Below, piece after piece: positions 1-6,027 of a DNA stretch of 9,850 nt. How positions within the stretch are numbered: position 1 is the first letter of the stretch; each line of letters opens with the position of its first letter. The notes under the pieces are model-generated. The model saw only the letters and a list, made by a program, of their open reading frames with translations, was not told where the DNA came from and did no database searches. The stretch spans positions 1 through 9,850 of the forward strand of contig JALRFL010000119.1 in NCBI GenBank assembly GCA_023259875.1. Direction: 5' to 3'. The translations under genes were made by a program, and so were the position numbers. The stretch comes from Alphaproteobacteria bacterium (lineage in GTDB: Bacteria > Pseudomonadota > Alphaproteobacteria > Puniceispirillales > UBA1172).

Positions 1-606
1 GCCATTCAGCCGCGTTCGGGTTATGGGCAATTTGGCATTGTTCAGGGCAGTGTTTATTCAGATTTGCGAGCTGAATCCGTCGCCAGATTAAATGCGATTG
101 GGTTTGAAGGCTACGCCGTGGGCGGCCTTGCCGTTGGCGAAGGCCAAGACGCGATGTTTTCCACCCTTGAGGCTACCACACCATTAATGCAGGCTGATAA
201 GCCCCGATACCTTATGGGGGTTGGCAAACCGGATGATATTGTTGGTTCAGTGGCGCGCGGCATTGATATGTTTGACTGTGTTTTGCCCACCCGTTCAGGC
301 CGCACAGGTCAGGCTTTTACCCCTCGCGGAACGGTGAATATCAAAAATGCCCGTCATGCCGATGACCCTAGGCCGCTAGATGAAAGCTGTACCTGTCCTG
401 CCTGCCAGAGGTATTCGCGCGCCTATTTGCATCATCTCTTTAAGGCCGAAGAAGTGTTGGGATTAATGCTGTTAACCCGTCATAATATCACCTATTACCA
501 ACGCTTTACCGCAGAAATTCGAAGCGCTATTGAGGTTGGGCAATTCGCGGATTATGCCGCGTCGTTCTATGCCGAACGCGAAAAAGGCGATATTCCCCCA
601 CTTTAA
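1..606 (+). CDS. tgt: Queuine/preQ1 tRNA-ribosyltransferase, C-terminal part (5' end outside window)
   Basis: The reading frame is open from base 1, so this is the C-terminal 201 residues of a longer protein; the start lies upstream. Tgt exchanges guanine 34 of tRNAs with GUN anticodons for a queuosine precursor base. Visible family signatures are the substrate-pocket segment GGLAVGE, then GVGKPDDI, then MFDCVLPTR, whose Asp matches the catalytic nucleophile (Asp280 in the Zymomonas enzyme). The zinc site is complete: CTCPAC followed 26 residues later by the His of LLTRHN, the same spacing as in the Zymomonas protein. The C-terminus (KGDIPPL, TAA stop) looks intact. queG follows on the same strand after about 20 bases, so the two are probably one operon for queuosine. 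Family assignment is very secure. Confidence 0.96.
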   Translation, partial: AIQPRSGYGQFGIVQGSVYSDLRAESVARLNAIGFEGYAVGGLAVGEGQDAMFSTLEATTPLMQADKPRYLMGVGKPDDIVGSVARGIDMFDCVLPTRSGRTGQAFTPRGTVNIKNARHADDPRPLDESCTCPACQRYSRAYLHHLFKAEEVLGLMLLTRHNITYYQRFTAEIRSAIEVGQFADYAASFYAEREKGDIPPL

Positions 607-627
607 TCCACCAGTCTGGCTATCGGC

Positions 628-1815
628 ATGGAAAAGCCTGCTGATTTCTGTCATCATATGCCAATGACTCAGCCAGATATGATGGCCTTGCTTGCCAAAC
701 GCGCCCATGAATATGGTTTTGCTGTTCTTGGTGTGGCTGGCACTGGTAAAGATCAAACCCAAACGAAACGCCTCGATGCGTTTCTAGCCGCAGGTTATCA
801 TGGGGATATGGCATGGCTCAAAGATACGCGTGATCGCCGCATTGCGCCGATAGCCATGTGGGATCAGGCCAAATCCGCCATTGTTCTAGGGATGAATTAT
901 GCCCCGGATCATGATCCGATGGACAATCTCAAGGCGCGCCGACATGGTAATATTTCTGTTTATGCAAGGGGCAGGGATTATCACGATATTATCAAAGGCA
1001 AACTGAAGCAAGTGGCAGCATTCCTAAGCCGTGAAGCAGGGGTCGAAGTCAAAGTCTTTGTGGATACGGCACCACTCATGGAAAAACCCCTTGCCGCCAA
1101 AGCCGGGATAGGATGGCAAGGCAAACATACCAATCTGGTCTCTCGCGATTATGGCTCATGGTTGTTTATTGGCGTCATTCTGACAACCCTTGCCTTACCA
1201 ATATCTGATCCATCAACCGATCATTGCGGCAGTTGCAGAAAATGTTTGGATATTTGCCCCACCAATGCCTTTCCTGAACCCTATCAATTAGACGCGAGAC
1301 GCTGTATTTCCTATCTGACGATTGAATATGATGGGGTTATTCCTTTGCCCATGCGTCAAGCGATAGGCAATCGCATTTTTGGCTGTGATGATTGTCTGGC
1401 GGTATGCCCATGGAATCGCTTTGCCAAAGAGGCGAATGAGGCAAAATTAGCGGCACGGGCAGAACACAACCTGCCTGAACTTAGTCAGCTCTTGCGCCTA
1501 GATGATCAGGCATTTCGTGCTATGTTCACCGCCTCACCAGTAAAGCGAACAGGTTATCACCGATTTATGCGCAATGTGTTGATAGCGGCAGGAAATAGCG
1601 GCGATTCTCATATCATTGCGGCGATAATGCCGCATCTTGATGCCGAAGATGGTGTGATGCGTGGGGCGGCTATATGGGCGTTATCACAGCTCTTAAACCC
1701 CAATGATTTTTTGGCCCTAGCCGATCAGCGGCAGAGCCACGAAAAGGATCAAGCGGTGCTTTCAGAGTGGGACTCAGGGATAAGCATTTGCAAGGCGCCA
1801 GCAAAAATCAAATAG
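628..1815 (+). CDS. queG: Epoxyqueuosine reductase QueG
   Basis: QueG is a cytoplasmic cobalamin- and iron-sulfur-dependent enzyme that reduces epoxyqueuosine in tRNA to queuosine. In the 395-residue reading, the segment VDTAPLMEKPLAAKAGIGWQ (146-165) is the family core, and Asp147 matches the proposed catalytic acid. Eight cysteines (200, 203, 206, 210, 226, 253, 256, 260) supply two 4Fe-4S clusters, in CGSCRKCLDICP and CDDCLAVCP. The region after about 310 is a HEAT-like helical repeat used for tRNA binding. The start is uncertain: no candidate has a clear Shine-Dalgarno sequence. ATG 664 (MTQPDMMALLAK) gives an N-terminus closer to the E. coli protein than ATG 628, and ATG 658 is also possible. 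The gene sits just behind tgt. Its last 67 bases overlap the 3' end of pcs on the other strand. Confidence 0.95.
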   Translation: MEKPADFCHHMPMTQPDMMALLAKRAHEYGFAVLGVAGTGKDQTQTKRLDAFLAAGYHGDMAWLKDTRDRRIAPIAMWDQAKSAIVLGMNYAPDHDPMDNLKARRHGNISVYARGRDYHDIIKGKLKQVAAFLSREAGVEVKVFVDTAPLMEKPLAAKAGIGWQGKHTNLVSRDYGSWLFIGVILTTLALPISDPSTDHCGSCRKCLDICPTNAFPEPYQLDARRCISYLTIEYDGVIPLPMRQAIGNRIFGCDDCLAVCPWNRFAKEANEAKLAARAEHNLPELSQLLRLDDQAFRAMFTASPVKRTGYHRFMRNVLIAAGNSGDSHIIAAIMPHLDAEDGVMRGAAIWALSQLLNPNDFLALADQRQSHEKDQAVLSEWDSGISICKAPAKIK

Positions 1816-2456
1816 GTTGAGGTTAAAATAATGCCCCATTTTGTTAATGCGGTAAGGTTAAACTGATGCAAAGTGGCTAATGTCGCAAAGCCGATCCACA
1901 ACAGCGTGACGGGAAAAGTCACCATCCGCCAGCGTTTTGTTCGCACCGGATGAACAAAACGGATAGGAAGAAACATGGTGATGGCCAGAACAACACAAAT
2001 GATGGTGATAATCCAGAAATTAGGCTGAATAGCAAACAACACCAGCACCACCATATTCCAGCACGAAGGGAAGCCAGAAAAGGATTTGTCCGCGGTTTTC
2101 ATCCGTGTGTCTGCAAAATAAAGCGAACTGGCAAAGGTAATCACCAGCGTAGAAAGCCATCCTGTCCAACCGCTTAATAAGTCGCTTTGAAATAACGCAA
2201 ATGCAGGGATAAAGACATAGGTGAGATAGTCGATAATCATATCCAACAGATTACCGTCAATGCGTTTAGCGTTATCAAGCACATCAAAACGCCGCGCTAA
2301 TGGCCCATCAATGCCATCAACGATAAGGGCCATCATCAGCCAAAAGAACATAGCGTCCCAATCACCCTTGGCGGCTTCAAGAATAGCCAGCATGGCAAGA
2401 ATGGAACCAACCGCCGTAAACAAATGCACGGCATAGGCTCTGATCGTTGAACTCAC
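1749..2456 (-). CDS. pcs: Phosphatidylcholine synthase (CDP-alcohol phosphatidyltransferase family)
   Basis: This inner-membrane enzyme condenses CDP-diacylglycerol with choline to give phosphatidylcholine and CMP. The active-site motif, read from the preferred start, is D50-G-x2-A-R-x12-G68-x3-D72-x3-D76. That is the Pcs spacing, which is longer than the x8-9 found in ordinary CDP-alcohol phosphotransferases. The protein is strongly hydrophobic with about seven or eight membrane segments and is about 235 residues long, normal for Pcs. Start choice: an AGGAG sits only one base before ATG 2462 but seven bases before GTG 2456, so GTG 2456 (SSTIRAYAVHLFTA) is preferred; a longer ATG start at 2477 also exists. 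The gene lies 69 bases downstream of the ABC transporter ATPase on the same strand with no clear terminator between, so read-through is possible. A functional link to the transporter is not shown. Confidence 0.9.
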   Translation of the reverse strand: MSSTIRAYAVHLFTAVGSILAMLAILEAAKGDWDAMFFWLMMALIVDGIDGPLARRFDVLDNAKRIDGNLLDMIIDYLTYVFIPAFALFQSDLLSGWTGWLSTLVITFASSLYFADTRMKTADKSFSGFPSCWNMVVLVLFAIQPNFWIITIICVVLAITMFLPIRFVHPVRTKRWRMVTFPVTLLWIGFATLATLHQFNLTALTKWGIILTSTYLIFAGALQMLIPESHSESTA

Positions 2457-2525
2457 TATCATTCTCCTAACCCACAACCTTATAAAGGGTGGCTGGCGCT
2501 ACCTTAGTCTAAATCGTATCAAATC

Positions 2526-3272
2526 TCAAAGGATCTGGCTAAGAAATTCCTTTGTCCTAGGGTCTTTGGCCTTGGTGAAAAAGGTTTTAGGTGGCCCATG
2601 TTCAACAATAACGCCATTATCGGTGAAATAGATATGATCCGCCACCTCACGGGCAAAGCCCATTTCATGCGTGACAAGGATGCAGGTCATACCTTCTTGG
2701 GCTAAATCTTTGATCGTCACCAAAACCTCTTTGACGGTTTCTGGATCAAGGGCGGCGGTCACCTCATCAAACAGCATCACATCAGGGTTCATGGCAAGTG
2801 ATCGGGCGATGGCAACGCGTTGCTGTTGGCCACCAGAAAGCTCGCCCGGATAGGCATTTTCTTTGCCTTCAAGACGGACTTTTTGCATTAAGGCAAACGC
2901 GCGTGTGCGAACCGTTTCTTTATCCTCATTCAGAACGAGGGTAGGGGCCATCATAATATTTTCCAAAGCGGTTTTATGAGGAAAAAGGTTATATTGCTGA
3001 AACACCATGCCAACGCGTTTACGCAATTCCAACTTTTGCAGCTTTGGGTCGGTCACATCAATCCCGCACACATGAATCGTGCCGGCTTGAATATCATTGA
3101 GGGCATTAATACAGCGAATTAATGTCGATTTCCCTGATCCCGATGGACCAATGATACAGATAACCTCACCCTTGCGCACATCTAAACTGACCCCTTTGAG
3201 GACTTCTAAATCCCCGAAAGATTTATGCACATCTTTTATGGATACAATCACCTCAGTGGTTTTGCTTGTCAT
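2526..3272 (-). CDS. Polar amino acid ABC transporter, ATP-binding protein (GlnQ/AapP type)
   Basis: This is the cytoplasmic ATPase that powers the importer encoded by the preceding genes. All nucleotide-binding elements are present in its 248 residues: Walker A GPSGSGKST (42-50), Q-loop FQQYNLFPH (91-99), signature LSGGQQQR (145-152), Walker B VMLFDE with catalytic Glu170, D-loop ALD (174-176) and switch His202 in VTHEMGFA. The length and the pattern around FPHKTALEN fit the polar amino acid uptake family. After Walker B it reads DEVTAALDPE, where most relatives have DEPTSALDPE; this is a mild variation, not a defect. An AGGA sequence about seven bases before the ATG supports the start. The gene starts 11 bases after the second permease ends, so the two are in one operon. 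Confidence 0.95.
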   Translation of the reverse strand: MTSKTTEVIVSIKDVHKSFGDLEVLKGVSLDVRKGEVICIIGPSGSGKSTLIRCINALNDIQAGTIHVCGIDVTDPKLQKLELRKRVGMVFQQYNLFPHKTALENIMMAPTLVLNEDKETVRTRAFALMQKVRLEGKENAYPGELSGGQQQRVAIARSLAMNPDVMLFDEVTAALDPETVKEVLVTIKDLAQEGMTCILVTHEMGFAREVADHIYFTDNGVIVEHGPPKTFFTKAKDPRTKEFLSQIL

Positions 3273-3283
3273 GGTGTGGTCCT

Positions 3284-4168
3284 CTATATTTTGACCGCAT
3301 AGCGGCGTTCAAGATACATGGTCATTCGGGCAATGGGGTAGCAATAAATGAAAAACAACCCAAGCGCAAAACTGTAAAAAGGGACAAGCAACTCAGGGTG
3401 GTTGTTCTCTGCCTCCATGGCTTGTCGGGAAAGCGTGATAATTTCTTCGACACCAAGCAAGGAACATAGCGGCGTTGCCATGGTTAAAATGGCGTACCAA
3501 TTCATCCATGGTGGGATCATGCGCTTAAAGCATTGGGGCAGAATAATTCGCCACAAAATCTGTTGGCGGCTAAAGGCAAGGCTTTCTGCGGCTTCCCATT
3601 GGGCGGTTGGAACGGACATGATGGCGCCGCGAACAATTTCTGAAATATTGGCCATGATGGGCAAAGACAGGCCGATGACCGCCTTCATCCAGTCTGGGAT
3701 CATGATAATCACGCCAAAGACAGTGATCTCAAACGGGAACGCCAGCAACACAATAAACAATAGCACCAGCCATGGCGAATTCCGAAACAACTGGGTGATA
3801 AACCAACTTATTCTGCGTGTTATTGTGATCTTTGAGATTTGCCCAAGGCCAAGAACAATCCCTGCTATTGTGCCAATAAGCATGGCAAAAACCGAGATGA
3901 TGACATTAAAAAGAAAGCCGGATTTCAACAGAAACGGCACCCAATTCCATAAGGTGCCAAAGGCATCAATGATGGTAAAATTCCCTGCCGCATGGCTAGC
4001 AAATGGCCAAAGCATCAACGGCAGAAATAAAACCAATCCCATCCATGGGGAAAACCCAGCCAGCCATGCGCTGGTATGAAGAACAGGGTGAGCCCTTGGC
4101 AAAAATGGCTTAAGGACAGGCAAATCCGTAGCGGTAGGTTTTGTAATTCCAGGGATTCTAGTGACCAT
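3284..4168 (-). CDS. Polar amino acid ABC transporter, permease (second of two)
   Basis: This is an inner-membrane subunit of the importer, of the HisM/GlnP/AapM group. The cytoplasmic coupling loop that docks on the ATPase is clear: WEAAESLAFSRQQILWRIILPQ, residues 191-212. Hydrophobic stretches at about 43-60, 84-110, 132-157, 162-185, 222-240 and 262-281 are likely membrane helices. At 294 residues it is longer than a minimal permease (about 220) because of an N-terminal extension of about 80 residues holding an extra hydrophobic segment; AapQ/AapM-type proteins also have long N-termini. Its start overlaps the end of the preceding permease by 11 bases, with GAGGA about ten bases upstream of the ATG, which suggests translational coupling. 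The two permeases differ in sequence and probably form a heterodimer. Confidence 0.93.
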   Translation of the reverse strand: MVTRIPGITKPTATDLPVLKPFLPRAHPVLHTSAWLAGFSPWMGLVLFLPLMLWPFASHAAGNFTIIDAFGTLWNWVPFLLKSGFLFNVIISVFAMLIGTIAGIVLGLGQISKITITRRISWFITQLFRNSPWLVLLFIVLLAFPFEITVFGVIIMIPDWMKAVIGLSLPIMANISEIVRGAIMSVPTAQWEAAESLAFSRQQILWRIILPQCFKRMIPPWMNWYAILTMATPLCSLLGVEEIITLSRQAMEAENNHPELLVPFYSFALGLFFIYCYPIARMTMYLERRYAVKI

Positions 4169-4910
4169 AACCGGGTATCCTCAATTTTCTTTCCCAACGG
4201 TTCATGCTCATGACCAAAACCCCTACCAGCAGAATATAAACAACAAAGACTAACAGCATGGTTGGATATTGCGCCGACGGATAGTCATTCCAAATCGTCA
4301 CCGATTGATAAAGCAATTCTGGAACAGCAATGCCATAGGCTTGGGTTGTGGTTTTCATCAGATTGATGAGATTGTTATTCAGTGAGGGCAGAGAAACCCT
4401 GATCGCTAAGGGAAAGACCACATAGCGGAAAGTTTGAAATCTTGAAAACCCAAGGGATTCTGCGGCTTCTTTGGTGCTGTCGGCTACGGCTTCGATGCCT
4501 GCGCGGAAAATCTCAACATTAAAAGCGCCAGCAAAAAACGAAAGCGAGATAATGGCCCAACCGACATTCGAAATAATCGGAATTTCCAGCCAGCCATCAG
4601 GGCTGTAAGTCGGGGTAAATTGGCCTAAGGCAAAATAGAAAAATAACAACTGTACATAAGGCGGTGTGTTGCGAAAAAATTGAATATATCCTTGCACAAG
4701 GGAACGGATAATCACATTTTTGCTGCCTTGGGCAAAGGCGCCAACAATCCCAATGACAACTGATAAAATCAGACAGTAAAACGATAATTTAATGGTCATC
4801 CAAATGCCAGAAAGAATCTTGCCCTGTTGCACAGGTTCATACATCCAGATGAAATTCCATCTTGGGTAGTCTTCGGCCATTTGTCTGAAAAAATCAGCGA
4901 TAATATCCAT
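4158..4910 (-). CDS. Polar amino acid ABC transporter, permease (first of two)
   Basis: This is the partner membrane subunit of the importer. The family signature FFRNTPPYVQLLFFYF lies at 78-93, and the EAA coupling loop EAAESLGFSRFQTFRYVVFPLA at 148-169. Likely membrane helices are at about 36-60, 84-98, 115-133 and 216-236, with one or two more between. The 250-residue length is near the family norm with a short N-terminal addition. A GGTGA seven bases before the ATG can pair with the 16S rRNA tail but is much weaker than the site in front of the binding-protein gene. The gene follows a hairpin that separates it from that gene, which would lower permease output relative to binding protein. 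It overlaps the next permease by 11 bases. Confidence 0.94.
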   Translation of the reverse strand: MDIIADFFRQMAEDYPRWNFIWMYEPVQQGKILSGIWMTIKLSFYCLILSVVIGIVGAFAQGSKNVIIRSLVQGYIQFFRNTPPYVQLLFFYFALGQFTPTYSPDGWLEIPIISNVGWAIISLSFFAGAFNVEIFRAGIEAVADSTKEAAESLGFSRFQTFRYVVFPLAIRVSLPSLNNNLINLMKTTTQAYGIAVPELLYQSVTIWNDYPSAQYPTMLLVFVVYILLVGVLVMSMNRWERKLRIPGYGH

Positions 4911-4937
4911 GCGTCAATCACCAGCCCTGAAAACATA

Positions 4938-4965
4938 AATCCCGTCATGTTTCCATGACGGGATT
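4938..4965 (-). terminator. Intercistronic hairpin between binding-protein and permease genes (attenuator or mRNA stabiliser)
   Basis: The arms 4938-4949 (AATCCCGTCATG) and 4954-4965 are perfect 12-base complements with a four-base loop. On the minus strand, the direction of the transporter operon, the hairpin is followed by TATGTTTTCAGG, a short broken U-run. That makes it a weak or partial terminator, or a 3'-end protector for the binding-protein message. On the plus strand no U-run follows. It begins 18 bases after the binding-protein stop codon. Such elements are known between binding-protein and permease genes of other ABC operons; the role here is inferred. Confidence 0.72.
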
Positions 4966-4983
4966 AATCGTTAAGGCAACAGC

Positions 4984-5820
4984 CTATTCAGCCAGCCAAT
5001 CGTTGTATTGCGCCTGCTTATCCTGAAGATACTTAGTCGGCTTAATGCCCCATTTCTTTTCAAGTTCAGCCAAGGTGCCATCCTGATGCCACTGGTACTG
5101 CATACCGGACATGAAACGACCAAAGACACAATTCTGTTCGGCTTTTGGAACAGCCAGTGCCCATGGGTTATCGTCTTCGGAGTTAAGTGGCATTTCAAAA
5201 TCATCCCACTCACCAGAGCTTAGGTCAGAGCCGATGGAGCTGTCATCATAAACCCAAGCGATACATTTTTTGTCGCGCAGAGCTTGTTTGGCTTCGGCAT
5301 TACCGGTGAAAGCAATGATTTCAGCACCATAACGCTGTTCAACGATCTGGTTATAGAATGCGCCTTGCTTGCCGCAAACAGGCTTGCCGCGCAGGTCTTC
5401 CCAGCTTGTTAGCCCCAACGCTTTTGGTGACATCACATTGGTTCCAGAAGTGTAATAATTCGGGCCAACAATGCCGACAATTTCGCGTCTGTCTTTACGG
5501 TCAGACATCGTTGCAATCATCAGATCAATTTTGCCCTGTTCCAAAAATTGCATACGGTTTGATGATTGTACCGCAACCAATTCAAGATCAACGCCCATAG
5601 TATCAGCAACATTTTTGGCCATATCGATTTCCATACCAACAATCTCACCGTCAGTGTTCCGGAAACCCCAAGGCTTATAATCGGCTTTAACGCCGACCAC
5701 GAGCTTGCCACGAGACATAACTTTGTTCCATGTGTCGTTTGAACATTGTTCAGCGGTGGCAACCATAGGTGCCATCGCAAAGCTAGCGGCAACTGCGCCA
5801 GCAAGAATCTTTTTAATCAT
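4984..5820 (-). CDS. Periplasmic amino-acid-type solute-binding protein (family 3)
   Basis: This secreted receptor captures the substrate and delivers it to the permeases. Residues 1-23 form a Sec signal peptide (two Lys, then a hydrophobic run, then ATA before Glu24), so the mature protein is periplasmic. The fold signature of family 3 binding proteins is present: RGKLVVGVKADYKPWGF (37-53), GMEIDMAKNVA (62-72), the hinge/ligand segment DLMIATMSDRKDRRE (99-113) with Arg108 at the usual carboxylate-binding position, and VYDDS (190-194), where an Asp usually binds the amino group. These suggest a ligand with an alpha-amino-acid-like head, but they do not name it. Four cysteines (26, 149, 186, 231) could form disulfides. 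The 278-residue length is typical. A near-perfect Shine-Dalgarno sequence precedes the ATG. It is first in the minus-strand operon and divergent from the amine oxidoreductase gene. Confidence 0.93.
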   Translation of the reverse strand: MIKKILAGAVAASFAMAPMVATAEQCSNDTWNKVMSRGKLVVGVKADYKPWGFRNTDGEIVGMEIDMAKNVADTMGVDLELVAVQSSNRMQFLEQGKIDLMIATMSDRKDRREIVGIVGPNYYTSGTNVMSPKALGLTSWEDLRGKPVCGKQGAFYNQIVEQRYGAEIIAFTGNAEAKQALRDKKCIAWVYDDSSIGSDLSSGEWDDFEMPLNSEDDNPWALAVPKAEQNCVFGRFMSGMQYQWHQDGTLAELEKKWGIKPTKYLQDKQAQYNDWLAE

Positions 5821-5824
5821 GAAA

Positions 5825-5832
5825 TCCTCCTT
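5825..5832 (-). promoter_or_regulatory. Strong Shine-Dalgarno of the solute-binding protein gene
   Basis: On the minus strand AAGGAGGA lies four bases before the ATG at 5820. It matches the 16S rRNA tail nearly completely and is clearly stronger than the sites of the permease and ATPase genes. This fits a protein needed in excess. Confidence 0.8.
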
Positions 5833-5923
5833 AAAAAATATAAGTCACATCCTTCGCCCTCGAATGAGCGCGGCCAGAACATAACATCAGACTATCTTGT
5901 AATGTTAAACTTTCTTTGGCAAC

Positions 5924-5935
5924 ACTTTATAAAGT
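5924..5935. promoter_or_regulatory. Perfect 12-bp palindrome, possible operator
   Basis: ACTTTATAAAGT reads the same on both strands; two more outer A/T pairs match beyond one mismatched base on each side. A further AAACTTT at 5907-5913 faces AAAGTTT at 5931-5937. In this AT-rich stretch some symmetry is expected by chance, so an operator role is only a suggestion from its position between divergent genes. Confidence 0.35.
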
Positions 5936-5949
5936 TTTTTTGAAGAAAA

Positions 5950-5965
5950 TGATTTGACTAAATCA
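5950..5965. promoter_or_regulatory. Inverted repeat TGATTT-N4-AAATCA, possible activator or repressor site
   Basis: Two perfect 6-base arms flank GACT, giving a 16-bp site typical in size for a dimeric regulator. Its centre is about 46 bases upstream of the transcription start that the extended -10 at 5989-5997 would give, a common activator position. It also contains TTGACT, which looks like a -35 box but has no good -10 at the right spacing. The function is inferred from position only. Confidence 0.35.
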
Positions 5966-5988
5966 CATCACCCTAAGAAGAATGAGAT

Positions 5989-5997
5989 TGTTATAGT
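5989..5997 (+). promoter_or_regulatory. Extended -10 promoter candidate for the oxidoreductase-aminotransferase operon
   Basis: TGTTATAGT fits the extended -10 pattern TG-N-TATAAT with one mismatch. No good -35 is found 17 bases upstream, which is usual for extended -10 promoters or those needing an activator. Transcription would start near 6004, leaving a leader of about 24 bases before the ATG at 6028. This is a prediction by eye. Confidence 0.4.
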
Positions 5998-6027
5998 TGA
6001 CCTTGTGATGATGAATTGAAGGAAACG

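Larger units (their letters stand above)
5821..6027. promoter_or_regulatory. Divergent control region between the importer and the catabolic genes
   Basis: These 207 non-coding bases separate the starts of the solute-binding protein (leftward) and the flavin oxidoreductase (rightward), so promoters for both directions must lie here or use it. The AT-rich middle, about 5900-5997, contains two inverted repeats and one extended -10 candidate facing right, listed separately. For the leftward direction the best candidate I see is a TTGCCA (5916-5921 on the minus strand) with only a poor -10 match 17 bases on, so no leftward promoter is called. No regulator gene is present in the window. Sharing one region suggests coordinated control of uptake and breakdown. 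Confidence 0.6.

Noticed and set aside
1950..2177. 75-codon open frame on the + strand
   Set aside because: It is antisense to pcs and its product is low-complexity polar sequence rich in His, Asn and Lys, typical of the reverse of a membrane-protein gene.
2486..2505. Possible hairpin (8-bp stem with G-U pairs, loop TGGC) between pcs and the ATPase gene
   Set aside because: It pairs well only as + strand RNA, where no gene ends nearby, and no U-run follows; on the minus strand the G-U pairs become mismatches.
3402..4079. 225-codon open frame on the + strand
   Set aside because: It lies wholly antisense to the well-supported permease gene, has no family signature, and its composition is that of a reverse-strand shadow.
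5740..5820. Solute-binding protein as a lipoprotein with acylated Cys26
   Set aside because: The residues before the cysteine (AEQ) do not fit a lipobox, while ATA before Glu24 is a normal signal peptidase I site.
5954..5979. TTGACT with TAAGAA as a rightward promoter
   Set aside because: The spacing is only 14 bases and the -10 match is poor; the extended -10 at 5989-5997 is better.
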